Shown: in pieces, positions 17,079 to 27,700 of the stretch
How positions within the stretch are numbered: position 1 is the stretch's first letter
Layout of the letters: the number at the start of each line of letters is the position of its first letter
The notes under the pieces: generated by a model
What the model saw: only the letters and a program-made list of their open reading frames with translations
Told to the model about the DNA's origin: nothing
The model's database searches: none
Translations under genes and position numbers: made by a program
Assembly: GCA_041946965.1 (NCBI GenBank)
Contig: JBHGBM010000001.1
Span: 75,780-139,779, forward strand
Direction of reading: 5' to 3'
Length of the DNA stretch: 64,000 nucleotides
Origin: JBHGBM01 sp041946965
GTDB taxonomy: Bacteria; Acidobacteriota; Terriglobia; Bryobacterales; Bryobacteraceae

Positions 17079-20000
17079 TTAGAACGCGTAGCGGAAACCG
17101 ATCTCGACGTTCCTCGGGAGGTTAAGCTGCGTCGCCGGCACCACTCCGAACAGCGCCGAGGTCGGGCTGGTGTTCGGGAAGTTGAAAATCGGCGTGTTCA
17201 GCGCGTTGTACGCGGAAGCCTTGAACTGCATGGTGTGGCCTTCGCGGATGCGGAAATTGCGGATGAGCACGGTATCCAGTTGGGGAGCGGTGTGTCGCCG
17301 GATGTTCGGGCTGCGCAGCGGAGTAGTGCGCAGCGTGTCGGTGGGCCGCTGCACCCAGATCTGCCTGGAAGTATCGAACCACCGGCTGAGCGTGCGCCCG
17401 CTTTCGAGCTTCGGATTGCCGTAGAGATACCAGTCGGGATAGCTCATGGGCGTGCCGGACTGTTTCAGCACGTTGAGCCCGAGCTGCCATCCGCCGACGA
17501 TGTGCGAAAGCACGCCGCTGCCGGCCCACTTCTTGCCGGGGCCGATGGGGAACTCGTACAAGGTGCTGATGACCAGCCGCTGCGGCACGTCCCAGGACGT
17601 GAGTTCGCGGGCCAGGTTCTTATCCTGCGCGTTCAGGTAGGCCACCGACTCCATCGTCTTGGAATTGGTGTAGGACACCAGCGCCGTCAGCCCCTGGCTG
17701 AAGCGCTTCTCCACGCGAAGCTGGAAGGCGTTGTACCAGGAGGAGCCAAGATTGGAGAAATTGCTGGTCAGCCCGGTGTACTGCGGATATTGGCCCATCA
17801 GGTTGCGCCGCTGGATGTTGGGCTGCGCGCCGCGCGGCGTGGTGATGGGCAGCACGCCGTAGAACGGATTGGGGACGGACTGGTTGAGATAGGGCGTGCC
17901 CAGCGCCAGTTGTTCGGCGGTAAGGTAGGTCAGGGAACGGTTGACCTGCAACTGCTTGGAGCGGCTGCCGACATAGGAGGCGTCCACCAGGACCCCGGCC
18001 CACAGCTCGTATTGGAAACCGGCGGAGAACTGCCACACGTAGGGCACGGTGCGAGTGGGATCGGCGAAGGTGAGGCTGTCGCCGACCTGGGTCGCAAGGC
18101 CGCGCGAGCTGCCGGGCGGCTGGATGAGCCCGTTGGGGAACGGGTTCGAGAGCGTATTGAAAGGAAGGTAGTCGGGCGTGCTGGTTACCGCGTTGGTGAC
18201 CTGCGAAAAACCGTGGGTGGTTCCGAAATCGGCCTGCGGGAAGAAGTACCGCCCCACGCCTCCACGCAGGACCAGCGATTTGGACGTGAAGGGTTTGTAA
18301 GCGACGCCCGCGCGCGGCTGCCAATTGTTCCTGTCGCTGTTGAAGGTGGTGCGCGGCTGCCCGTTCACTCCGGCGAAGAGCAATCCGCCGCGGAGGTCCA
18401 GGCCGGGGACCTGGTAGGGGCTCTTGGCCGTGAAGTCAAATCCGCGGTTCTGGCGGTCGAACCGCTCCACCGTGGGGGATTCGTAGTCCCAACGGAGGCC
18501 GAGGTTGAGGGTGAGGCGCCGCGTGACCTGCCAGTCGTCCTGGAAGAAGAGCACCGGGTATTTCCAGCTCCAGTACGGCGTGACGTTGAGAGTGGCGCTG
18601 GCGTCGCTCATGTAGCCCAGCAGGAAACTGGCGACCGCGTTGCCGCTATTGGCATCGGAAAGCTGCGGCGTGGAACTGGTCCAGCTCCGCGAAAACGAGT
18701 ACGTGCCGGTGGTGTTGTTGCGCGGGATGGAAGCCGCTTGCAGGATGCGGTACTCGAAGCCGAACTTCATGGAATGCGAGTTGACGATTTTGACCACGTT
18801 GGCCTGGCCGGTGTAGTTCACGTTCGAATTGATGGTGTTGTCATTCCGGCTGATGGTCATGTAATCCTGCATTTCGATGATCGGGTAGCGGTTGGGGTTC
18901 TGCAACTGGCGCAACAGATCGGAAGGAAAGCCGAGCTTGGCCATGTCATAGGGATAGTCCCGGCTGCCTTGCCGCGCCCAGGTGACGCCAAAGCGGGCGT
19001 TGAAGATCGTGGTCGGGGTCAGTGTCCCTACCACGTCCGCCACGGCGCCGTCGTCGCGCTCGGAGCCGTGCGAGCGCGAGGTCGCCGGGGTGTTCCAGCC
19101 GTAATAGTCGATCTGCCCGCCGTCGCGGTGCTCCTTGTTGAAGCGTCCGAACAGTTTCCAGGCGCCGAAGGTGTGATCCAGGCGGCCGATGAAGCTGATG
19201 TTCTTGTTGTTCTCGGTCACGCCGCCGCCCAGCCAGTTCTGGAGGAAGGTCACCGGGTCGCCGGTCTGGTTGGGCGCGGGGATATCGGCCAGCACCTTTT
19301 GCGCGATCGGGTTCATGCGCGACTGCGGAACCTGGTTGCCCGGAAACGCGGAGCGCAGGTATTGCAGGTTGTTCAACGTGACGGGCTTGCCCGGGTCGAA
19401 GGCCGGGTTGGGGCGGATTTGCAGCGGGTCGTAGATGGTGCGGAGAGTTCCGTTGGGGTTGCGGGTCTGGGAGAAATCGCCGCGCCGCTGTTCGGCCGTG
19501 GGCACCGAGCCGAGCGTGGGGCGGGGAAGCTGATCGCGGTACTTCTCCAGCGCGAACATGAAAAAAGTGCGGTCGCGGCCCTTGTACTTCGGCAGCACCA
19601 CGGGGCCGTCGATCTCGAAGCCGTACTGATCGCTCAGATAGAACGCGCGCGGCGTGTTGCTGGCGTTGTTGGCGAAGCTGTTGGCGTTCAGGCCGGTGCG
19701 CCGCAGGTACTCGTAAGCGGCGCCGTGCAGGTGGTTGGTCCCCGGCTTGACCGAGAGGCTGATGACGCCGCCGCTGGTGCGGCCGTACTGCGCGTCATAG
19801 GTGTTGGTCTGGACTTTGAACTCCTGCGTGGCTTCGATGGGCGGCACCGCGGAGACGCCCGAGCCTCCGGTGAAATTGTTGGGGAGACCATCGAGCTGCC
19901 ACTCGTTCCAGGCGGAGCGCCCGCCGTTGATGACGAAGTTGGAAGAGCCGCCTCCGTCGAACGGGCGCGCAAACTGCATGCCTCCGGTGAACTGCACGCC

Positions 20001-20480
20001 CGCGGCGAGGTCCACCAGGCGGTTGATGTTCTTCGAGGCCAGCGGCAGATCGGTGATCTGCTTTCCGGTGATCACCTGGCCGCGGTTGCTGCTGCTGGTT
20101 TCGAGCAGCGGAGCCACCGCGGTGACCACCACGCGATCGCTGAGCTGCCCGACTTCCAGCGTGATGTCCACCCGCAGGCGGTCAGCCACGCGCAGCTCCA
20201 GCGGTCCGCGCTCCACGGCCTTGAAACCTTCGCGTTCCACCTTGACGGTGTACGATCCGGGGATCAGAAACGGCACCACGTAAGCGCCTTCCGCGTTGGT
20301 GGTGGAAGGGGCAGCCACGCCGGTGGCCACGTTCGCGACGGTGATGCGGGCCTGCGGAACGGTTGCGCCGGATGCGTCGGTGACCGTGCCCAGGATGGTG
20401 CCGCGGGTTTCCTGCGCAGACGCCGTTGCGGCCGTCAACAAACCAAGACATGCCAGAGAGATTTGCGAAATGAGTCTCAT
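17079..20480 (-). CDS. Oar-like TonB-dependent outer-membrane receptor (2)
   Basis: 1133 aa. Signal peptide (about 1-22, ending ATASAQ), carboxypeptidase-regulatory domain (about 26-110, ILGTVTDASGATVPQARI), plug (about 115-250 with INGGRSAWNEW and YDAQYGRTSGG), then a barrel ending FRYAF. The ATG at 20480 gives an ideal signal peptide; the frame extends 12 codons upstream without support. The plug motif groups it with the receptor at 24790-28329 rather than the two LDGGN-type receptors. It stands divergent, across 92 bases, from a propeller protein gene. It probably imports an oligosaccharide produced by nearby enzymes, which is inference. Confidence 0.9.
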   Translation of the reverse strand: MRLISQISLACLGLLTAATASAQETRGTILGTVTDASGATVPQARITVANVATGVAAPSTTNAEGAYVVPFLIPGSYTVKVEREGFKAVERGPLELRVADRLRVDITLEVGQLSDRVVVTAVAPLLETSSSNRGQVITGKQITDLPLASKNINRLVDLAAGVQFTGGMQFARPFDGGGSSNFVINGGRSAWNEWQLDGLPNNFTGGSGVSAVPPIEATQEFKVQTNTYDAQYGRTSGGVISLSVKPGTNHLHGAAYEYLRRTGLNANSFANNASNTPRAFYLSDQYGFEIDGPVVLPKYKGRDRTFFMFALEKYRDQLPRPTLGSVPTAEQRRGDFSQTRNPNGTLRTIYDPLQIRPNPAFDPGKPVTLNNLQYLRSAFPGNQVPQSRMNPIAQKVLADIPAPNQTGDPVTFLQNWLGGGVTENNKNISFIGRLDHTFGAWKLFGRFNKEHRDGGQIDYYGWNTPATSRSHGSERDDGAVADVVGTLTPTTIFNARFGVTWARQGSRDYPYDMAKLGFPSDLLRQLQNPNRYPIIEMQDYMTISRNDNTINSNVNYTGQANVVKIVNSHSMKFGFEYRILQAASIPRNNTTGTYSFSRSWTSSTPQLSDANSGNAVASFLLGYMSDASATLNVTPYWSWKYPVLFFQDDWQVTRRLTLNLGLRWDYESPTVERFDRQNRGFDFTAKSPYQVPGLDLRGGLLFAGVNGQPRTTFNSDRNNWQPRAGVAYKPFTSKSLVLRGGVGRYFFPQADFGTTHGFSQVTNAVTSTPDYLPFNTLSNPFPNGLIQPPGSSRGLATQVGDSLTFADPTRTVPYVWQFSAGFQYELWAGVLVDASYVGSRSKQLQVNRSLTYLTAEQLALGTPYLNQSVPNPFYGVLPITTPRGAQPNIQRRNLMGQYPQYTGLTSNFSNLGSSWYNAFQLRVEKRFSQGLTALVSYTNSKTMESVAYLNAQDKNLARELTSWDVPQRLVISTLYEFPIGPGKKWAGSGVLSHIVGGWQLGLNVLKQSGTPMSYPDWYLYGNPKLESGRTLSRWFDTSRQIWVQRPTDTLRTTPLRSPNIRRHTAPQLDTVLIRNFRIREGHTMQFKASAYNALNTPIFNFPNTSPTSALFGVVPATQLNLPRNVEIGFRYAF

Positions 20481-20572
20481 GGTTGCACCTGACGATGATG
20501 CATCGGATTCTATCACACCGCCGCTTCGGGGCCGGCGTTTGCGCTAAAATCCTTCGCGGAGGAAAAGGATCT

Positions 20573-21646
20573 TTGCGTTTCTTCGGCGTGGCTTTGATCT
20601 TGTGCGGCGCGCTCTACGCCCCTGGCGCGGACCCGGTGCGAACCGGCGGCGAGCGCGTCATCTATCGCGATAAGGAAACCGGACGCACCGTCTGGCGCAT
20701 GACCGTTTCCAAATCGAACGACAAGCACGGCTACTACAGCTCGCAGTCGTGGAATGCGGATATGACCAAGATCGTCTGGTCCACGGCGGAGCCGCAGGCC
20801 ACGCGAGGGTCCATCTGGGTGATGGACGCGGACGGATCGAATTTCCGCAAGCTCGCCGACGGTGTTCCCTATAACATGCACACGGGCGCCAACGCCTCCT
20901 GGAGCCGCGACGGCAGGAAGATCTACTACGGACAGAGAGACGCGGTGGACCTGTGGGGCCGCAAGGTGGAACGTCCGCCGGATGACAATGTGAAGTTCGA
21001 CAGGAGCGTGTACGAGCAGGGCCCCATCCGCATCACCAACGAGATGTGCTACCGGCTCTCGCCGCATAAGAAACTGCTCGACGCGCAGCCCGCCGCCATC
21101 CGCAATCCGAAGTGGAGCCCGGACCACAAGACGTTCATGATCGGCTACTCCAACGAGTACGAGAACCCGGACACGCTGGAGCGGCGCAAGCCCACCGTGA
21201 AGGAACTGTATCTCATCGACGCCAACGGCCGAAATTTCCGGCGGCTCGACGATTACGCCCATCACCACAGTTGGACCGCCGACAGCAAGAGCATCATCTT
21301 CGCCGCGCACGACGGCCTGGTGATGGAAGCGGCCGACGGCAGCTCGCGGCGCGTGATCTCGAAAGTGACCGGCACGCACCCGTCGATCAATCCCAAAGGC
21401 ACCCTGGTGGTCACGGATGTTTACACGGCCACGGGCGATTACCTGGCGCTGATCCACGTGCGGGACGGGCGCGTGGAAAAGCTGGTGAACACGCCGCGCA
21501 CGCATCCGCGCAACCACAAGCAGACGCACACGCATCCCATGTGGAGCCCGGACGGCACGATGGTCATGTACGACTCCGATGAATCGGGGGTGTGCCAGAT
21601 CTACATCGTGCTGGTGGAACCGTCCAGCACGAGAACCCAGTCGTAA
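20573..21646 (+). CDS. Exported TolB/PD40-type beta-propeller protein, oligogalacturonate-lyase-like
   Basis: 357 aa. The start is probably TTG at 20573, because GGAGGA lies 9 bases upstream and the product begins with a hydrophobic leader (LRFFGVALILCGALYAPG). The chain is built of PD40-like blades: MDADGSNFRKL, WSRDGRKIYYG, WSPDHKTFMIGY, IDANGRNFRRL, WTADSKSIIFAA, WSPDGTMVMYDSD. The architecture and the late THPMWSPDG segment resemble oligogalacturonate lyase (PL22) propellers, but without an alignment the lyase call is weak and a plain TolB-like protein is possible. It is adjacent to a large lyase/glycosidase fusion on the opposite strand; the two 3' ends overlap by 46 bases. Confidence 0.75.
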   Translation: MRFFGVALILCGALYAPGADPVRTGGERVIYRDKETGRTVWRMTVSKSNDKHGYYSSQSWNADMTKIVWSTAEPQATRGSIWVMDADGSNFRKLADGVPYNMHTGANASWSRDGRKIYYGQRDAVDLWGRKVERPPDDNVKFDRSVYEQGPIRITNEMCYRLSPHKKLLDAQPAAIRNPKWSPDHKTFMIGYSNEYENPDTLERRKPTVKELYLIDANGRNFRRLDDYAHHHSWTADSKSIIFAAHDGLVMEAADGSSRRVISKVTGTHPSINPKGTLVVTDVYTATGDYLALIHVRDGRVEKLVNTPRTHPRNHKQTHTHPMWSPDGTMVMYDSDESGVCQIYIVLVEPSSTRTQS

Positions 21647-24600
21647 TCCCGCGCCGGCGGGGTGAATCGCCGCACGCCGCGGTTGGCGAATCTCCCGATG
21701 CCGCGCGTGTCGCCGGTCCGCGGGTCGTACCACGACGCGCGCACGGACTGGCCCGAAATCCTGCCCATCCGCACGTCAAATGGACGGCCGGCGTAGGTGT
21801 AGATGAAGGCGTAGCGGTTGCCGCGCGACGCGATGACGTAGTCGTGGCGCTTGCCCGGGCCGCCCGCCACCAGGCCCTGGTCCGGCACGCGCTCGAAGAA
21901 CGGCCGCGAGAGCAACAGTTCCTTCACGTACCGCATTTGCCCGGCGCCTTCGTCGTTCAGGGCGTCGAACCAGTTTCGGCGCACTCCGTAGGCATTGCGC
22001 GGGTCCTCCGCCTTTGACATCTGCATCACGGCGGCATGGCCGTACGTGTGGCCGAAGGCTCCCGCCAGCACGGACCACCACGCGTAGCGGCGCACCTCGC
22101 GCGCGGTCCAGAGCGGCTGCTTCGAGTCGTGGAGTCCCTGCGGAATGCCTTCGTAGGAAGGCTCGCCGTCGATAGTCGGCTTCGGCGGCCGCTTTTCCAG
22201 GTCCTCGCGCGCGTAGCGCCAGTTATCCTCGCCTTTGGCGTTGGGCGTGTCGTCCTGATCGTAGCGGCGGTGGCCGGACTGGAACATGTTGAAGTCGAGC
22301 CACGGCTCATCGTGAAACCACGTGGAGGATTGCGTGCGGCCGAAAGGATGAAAGGTGACGAGCTGCCTCGGCGCGAGCGCTTTAAGCGTGCGTCCCATGG
22401 CGCGCCAGACGTCCGTGTTCTGGTCGCCGCGCGTGTCGCCGCCGGTCATCCAGATGATATTCGGGCGGCCGCCGTAGCGGGCGGCCAGGAAACGCGCGTA
22501 GGCCTCGACGTTGTTCGCGTTCAGCGCGCCGCTTCTGGCGTTCGATCCCCATGCCGGCACCAGGGCCATGTACAGACCTTTCGCCGCGGCGGCATCCACG
22601 ATCCAATCCACGTGGTCCCAGAAACTGTACTCGCCCGTGGCAACGGGGCGTGCGGGATCGGCGTTGTCGAGCGCCGGCGCTCCGTACACGTTTCTGTCGG
22701 AGGCGTCGTGCAGCACCATCGCCTGGATGACGTTGAAGCCCTTGCGCCGGCGATCCTCCAGGTAGCGCCCGGCATCGGCGCGGTCGAGCTTCTTGAAGAG
22801 CAGCCAGGCAGTATCGCCGAGCCAGAAGAACGGCTTTCCGCGGCTGGTCTGGAGAAAACGCCCGTTCGGTGAAACGCTCAGCCACTCAACGGGAGCCGCG
22901 ACATGATCGAAAGCGACGCTGGTACGGACGCCTGGGATGCCGGAGGAAACAATGAGGCCCGCCAGCACGCGCGGTTTCAGCGGAACGGCGGCCGTGCCGA
23001 TCGCGGTCCAGGTCTGGCCGTCCGGGGAGACCGCGCCCGTGAATGTGCCGCCGGCGCGCGAGAGCCGCAGCCAGTAGGGCTCCATGAAGCGGCCGTAGCG
23101 CACGTAGGCTTCGGGGATCGCGGCAGGATCGCCCGTGGAAAGTTGAACCTGCCACCGCGCGCCCTCGCGGGAGATCCGCAGGGCCGCATGCGCGGAATCG
23201 GCGGCAAGTGTCTCCCGCATCATCAGCCCGAAGCCGGCGGATTGCGATGCAAACGGCGGAACGACGCGCGCCGTGATGGCTCCGCCGCCATCCATCGTCA
23301 CAAAGGCGAAATGGGGCTGGAGGGCGCCTTCCACGCGCATGGTCTCGCCGTCGAAGGCCGCCATTCCCGGTGGGGAAGCCGCTCCGATGTCCGCGTGCTC
23401 CCACGGCGAAGGCAACCCCGCACCGGTGCAGGCTTCAGACGAACCCGACACGGAGTAGCAATAGACCTGACCGCGCCTGACGCTGGTGTCCGTGTAACCG
23501 GCGGCGGTGATCCCTTCCGCTATGGTGCGGTACGGGCCGCCGTTCGCGGTGGCGCGCCGCACCGTGAATGTCCGCGCTCCGACCGGCGCCACCCAGGAGA
23601 GCACGATCCCGGAAGGGGCGCCCTTCGCGATGAGAGCGGCGGGCGGCGCCGTGTGGGTCTGTTCCACACGCCGCAGTGAGAACAGAATCGTGCCGAACCC
23701 GGGATGGTCCGCTCCCTGCGCCGGCCCTTCGGGGCGGATCTTCGCCGCCGCTTTCTCCGTCCAGGGCGCGGGCACGCCCCGCCTTTTCGCGTAGTGGTTG
23801 TAGACCTGCTCGAATACCGGCCGGAGCCGCCCCCGCTGCGCGCCCGAGATCGCCTCGTGCCGGTACTTGCCGGTGCGGTCGATCACCGGCGCGAAAGGCA
23901 CATCCTCGCCGAGCAGGTATCGCGCGGTGTATTCGAAGCCTCGCAGCAGACGGTTGTCCGCGTAACCGTACAGATCCAGGCCCTGGTTCCACGCGATCTC
24001 GCACGTGTCCGCCAGGTGCCCCAGGCCGAGCTGCGTATGCGCCTGGTCGCGGCCGCTCTCCTGCGATTGCCCGCTCTCGAAAATGTAGTGCGTCAGCCGG
24101 CCGTTTCCTTCGCCATCCACGTAGTAGCGCAGCGCGCGCTCGAACATCGCGCGGTCGTTCGTATAGACTCCGATCGCCGCCATGGTTTTGATCGCGGCCG
24201 TGTCCCAGTTGCCGTTGGCAAAGAGCGCGAAGTCCTTGATGGCCGGGTAGACGGCGTGGCGGAACATTTGTTCGCAGCGCCGTGCGGAGGCCTCCGGCCA
24301 GCCGGAGTCCGTATGCCTGAGGATTTCGGCGGCGTTCACCATTTTGAAGGGGCCCAACCCGGCCATCAGCACGGCGTCGGCGCCGGTGACCTTCTCGAGC
24401 GTGGAGCACCAGCCGTCGAGGATCTGCGCCGATTTCGCGACGTGCGCCGCCTCGCCGGTGATCTGCCACATGACCGCGTTCTGATACGCCGCGTTCGCAT
24501 CCTGGTCGAACTCGCGGAAATGCACGTTGGGTGCCCGGCCGATCTCGGCGAAGGGCCCCTGGGTTACGTAGCCGGCCTGCGATTGCGGATGCGACCTCAG

Positions 24601-24750
24601 CGCTTCGAAACCCGATTTCCACGGCTCTTCGCCCTTGGCAACCATCGCCTTCATGCGGTCGAACGCGGAGCGGGTGTGCAATAGACCCGGATGGACAAAA
24701 GAGAATCCCGGGACCAACGCCGCCACCAGGCACAACTCTCCGAGGATCAT
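21601..24750 (-). CDS. Alginate-lyase-family / DUF4038 (GH140 apiosidase-like) fusion enzyme
   Basis: 1049-aa multi-domain protein with a hydrophobic N-terminus (MILGELCLVAALVPGFSF). Order: alpha-barrel lyase domain of the alginate lyase family (about 20-370; HPGLLHTRSAFDRM, NAVMWQITGEAAH, NGNWDTAAIKTM, and the Q-S-Q-E-S-G-R-D-Q-A-H segment). Then a fibronectin-III-like linker (about 375-450), a concanavalin-like beta-sandwich (about 460-615), a DUF4038 TIM barrel as in GH140 apiosidases (about 625-960; FFWLGDTAWLLF, WMTGGDTRGDQN, IDGEPSYEG) and a short C-terminal beta domain (about 965-1049) typical after DUF4038. The two catalytic classes normally occur in separate proteins. Substrate candidates are uronate-rich or RG-II-like polysaccharides, which is inference. 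It ends inside the convergent propeller gene. Confidence 0.85.
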   Translation of the reverse strand: MILGELCLVAALVPGFSFVHPGLLHTRSAFDRMKAMVAKGEEPWKSGFEALRSHPQSQAGYVTQGPFAEIGRAPNVHFREFDQDANAAYQNAVMWQITGEAAHVAKSAQILDGWCSTLEKVTGADAVLMAGLGPFKMVNAAEILRHTDSGWPEASARRCEQMFRHAVYPAIKDFALFANGNWDTAAIKTMAAIGVYTNDRAMFERALRYYVDGEGNGRLTHYIFESGQSQESGRDQAHTQLGLGHLADTCEIAWNQGLDLYGYADNRLLRGFEYTARYLLGEDVPFAPVIDRTGKYRHEAISGAQRGRLRPVFEQVYNHYAKRRGVPAPWTEKAAAKIRPEGPAQGADHPGFGTILFSLRRVEQTHTAPPAALIAKGAPSGIVLSWVAPVGARTFTVRRATANGGPYRTIAEGITAAGYTDTSVRRGQVYCYSVSGSSEACTGAGLPSPWEHADIGAASPPGMAAFDGETMRVEGALQPHFAFVTMDGGGAITARVVPPFASQSAGFGLMMRETLAADSAHAALRISREGARWQVQLSTGDPAAIPEAYVRYGRFMEPYWLRLSRAGGTFTGAVSPDGQTWTAIGTAAVPLKPRVLAGLIVSSGIPGVRTSVAFDHVAAPVEWLSVSPNGRFLQTSRGKPFFWLGDTAWLLFKKLDRADAGRYLEDRRRKGFNVIQAMVLHDASDRNVYGAPALDNADPARPVATGEYSFWDHVDWIVDAAAAKGLYMALVPAWGSNARSGALNANNVEAYARFLAARYGGRPNIIWMTGGDTRGDQNTDVWRAMGRTLKALAPRQLVTFHPFGRTQSSTWFHDEPWLDFNMFQSGHRRYDQDDTPNAKGEDNWRYAREDLEKRPPKPTIDGEPSYEGIPQGLHDSKQPLWTAREVRRYAWWSVLAGAFGHTYGHAAVMQMSKAEDPRNAYGVRRNWFDALNDEGAGQMRYVKELLLSRPFFERVPDQGLVAGGPGKRHDYVIASRGNRYAFIYTYAGRPFDVRMGRISGQSVRASWYDPRTGDTRGIGRFANRGVRRFTPPARDYDWVLVLDGSTSTM

Positions 24751-24760
24751 GTAGCTGTAG

Positions 24761-24766
24761 TATAGT
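24761..24766 (+). promoter_or_regulatory. Possible -10 element upstream of receptor 3
   Basis: TATAGT sits 24 bases before the receptor ATG in the 39-base divergent gap. It is a rare A/T hexamer for this genome and resembles the -10 consensus, but no convincing -35 box is visible at the right distance. Confidence 0.3.
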
Positions 24767-24789
24767 CTCCAGCAAGGGTGGTGAGTGAC

Positions 24790-27700
24790 ATGAAAAGGAT
24801 TGTTGCCGCGGCGCTGCTATGCGCCCTTCCGTCGATCGGCCAGGAGTTTCGCGCGACCCTGAACGGCGTCGTGCAGGATGCGTCGGGCTCCGTGGTCCCG
24901 GGAGCGAAAGTCGAGGTCGCCAACGTCGAAACCGGTGTCACGCAGCAGACCACCTCACTCGGCCAGGGCGAGTTCACCGTGCCCTTCCTTCGCCCGGGGA
25001 CCTACACGGTTTCGGCGGAGCTGGCCGGTTTCAAGAAGGTAGTGAGGGAGAACATCGTCCTCCGGCAGTCGCAGGCGTTGAGCGTGACGCTCACGCTCGA
25101 GCCCGGCGCGGTGACGGAACGGCTCACGGTCACCGGGGCGCCGCCGCTGCTCGAAACCGAGAAGGCCGACCGCGGCACCATCATCGATAACGCCCGCGTA
25201 ACCGAGTTTCCCATCAGCGGGCGCAACCCGGTGATGCTCGCGCGGCTGGTCCCGGGCGTCGCCTTCCGGGGCGGCTCGCAGCGGGCGTTCGACAACGGCA
25301 GCATCAACCTCTGGAGCATCAACGGCAGCCCGGACGCCTCCTCCGAATACCTGCTGGACGGCGCGCCCAACAATTCCCAGGCCGGCGGCAACAACGTCGC
25401 GCTGGTGCCTTCCGTGGATGCCGTGGAAGAGTTCCGCATCCATACCAACATCTACGACGCGCAATACGGCAAAACCGGCGGCGGTATCGTGAGCGTCACG
25501 CTGAAGAGCGGCACCAACCAGTTTCACGGGACGGCCTACGACTTCATCCGGCGCGCCGCCTGGTCCGCCAACTCCTTCGCCAATAACCGCAACAACGCCG
25601 CCAAAGGCGATTTCAAGCTGGACCAGTGGGGAGGACAGATCGGCGGCCCCATCCGCCTGCCCAAGCTCTACGACGGCCGCAACCGCTCCTTCTTCATGGC
25701 GAGTTACGAGAAGTACACCGACGACGATCCCCGCCCGTTCACGGGCTCCGTGCCCGCGCCCGAGTTCCTCGACGGCGATTTCAGCCGCCTCGACGATCCG
25801 CAGGGCCGCAAAATCGTGGTCTACGATCCGGCCAGCGGGCGCATGGCGGGCAGCACCTGGACCCGCGACCCGTTCCCCAACAACACCATTCCCAAGGAAC
25901 GCATCAGCCCCATCGCCAGGAATATTCTGGGTTTCATGCCGAAGCCCACGCGGGACCGCGGCCCCAACGCCGGCTACGCGGTGAACAACCTGTTCCAGCC
26001 CGGCGGCGTGAACAACTGGACCAACGATTTCTACAACCTCGCGCTCAAGTTCGACCACAACCTCACCGATGCCCATCGCCTCTTCGTGCGTTACGCAACC
26101 AACAACCGCGTGGAGAGCAAGAACACCAACGGCATTATGCACGGGCCGGGCCAGGGCGAGAGCATGACCGGCCGCATCAACCACGCCGCCACCGCCGATT
26201 GGGTGGGCACGCTGCGCCCCACCCTGATCGCCAACCTGCGCGTGTCCTTCAACCGTTTCCGCCAGGACACCGCCGACTTCGACAACTTCGGCTTCGACAT
26301 CAAGAAGCACGGCTTCCCGGCCTCGCTCGCCGCGCAGTTGCCCAACCCCATGTACTTCGGGTACTACACGTATTCCGGCTACGTGAACCAGGGCTTTGAC
26401 ACGCGCCAGAATTTCACCAACAACTACGCCATCCACCCGAACCTGACGTGGATCCGCTCCTCGCACTCGGTGAAGTTCGGGCTCGACTACCGCTGGATTC
26501 AATACGCCACTCGCGATGTCGGCAATCTGTTCCGCCTGAACTCCACCACCGGCTTCACGCAGCGGGATTACCTGCGTGCGGATTCAAATCCCACTACCGG
26601 CAACAGCATTGCGAGTTTTCTGCTCGGCATGCCCGCGTCCGGCAACGCGGAATACCGCGCCCAGCCGTTCATCACCGACCGCTACCTGTTCCCTTACATT
26701 CAGGACGACTGGAAGGTCACCTCGAAGCTCACCCTGAACCTGGGCTTTCGCATGGATTTCAGCATTCCGCCCACGGAGCGGCTCAACCGGTTGAACCGCG
26801 GATTCGACGCGCAAACGGTGAACCCGGTCAACGCGCTGATCGACCGCGCGAAGTTCCCGAACACTCCGCAACTGAAGGGCGGAATGCTGTTCGCCGGTGT
26901 GAATGGAGCGCCGCGCCGCGCGGCCGAAGTCTACAAGAAGGCCTTGCAGCCGCGCATCGGCGTGGCCTACCGCATCAACGACTGGATCGTCTTCCGCGGC
27001 GGTTTCGGCCGGGCGTACCTGAACTTCGGCAACGGGTTCATCCAGGTCAACGGCTTCACCTATTCCAACAGCGCGATCGCCACGCTGGACAACGGCCGCA
27101 CCGCGCGGCCCGACCTGATGACCAACCCCTTCCCGGCGGGGATCCTGCCGCCGCGGGGAGCGGCGGACGGCCTCCAGACTTTCCTGGGCCAGGGGTTCAC
27201 GTTCTCCAACACCGCGTATACGCTGCCCAGCATCGACCAGTTTTCCGCCGGCTTCCAGGTGCGGCTGCCGATGGACTCGGTGCTGGACATGTCATACGTG
27301 GGGAGCCGCGGCCGGAACCTGGAATCCAGCCGTCCGTTCAATGAATACGGCCTGATCGTGAGGCAGGCCTGCAACCTGGCGGAGGGCGGGACGCCGTCCT
27401 ACTGCGACGCGCAGTTGCCCAACCCGTTTGCCGGGCTGGAGCCGTTCCGCGGGTCGAATCACTTCACCTCCGCGACCCTCACCAGGGCCAATCTCTCGCG
27501 GCCCTACCCGCAATTCGGCGGCCTGACTGAAAACGCGCGCAGTGACGGCGCGAGCTGGTTCAACTCCATGCAGGTCTCCTATGAAACGCGCCGCAAGGGC
27601 GGACTGAACCTCATCGCCACCTACACGCTCTCGAAGATGATGGTGCGCAGCGGCTGGTCCGATCTCCAGCGCGGCGTCATGCAGCAGTCGCTGGCGGCCG

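Noticed and set aside
17043..20492. 1149-codon open frame on the plus strand, antisense across the whole of receptor 2
   Set aside because: It mirrors the receptor gene codon for codon; high GC third positions remove stops on the opposite strand. The product is His/Gly/Val/Arg-rich without domains, and the receptor on the other strand has a full family architecture.
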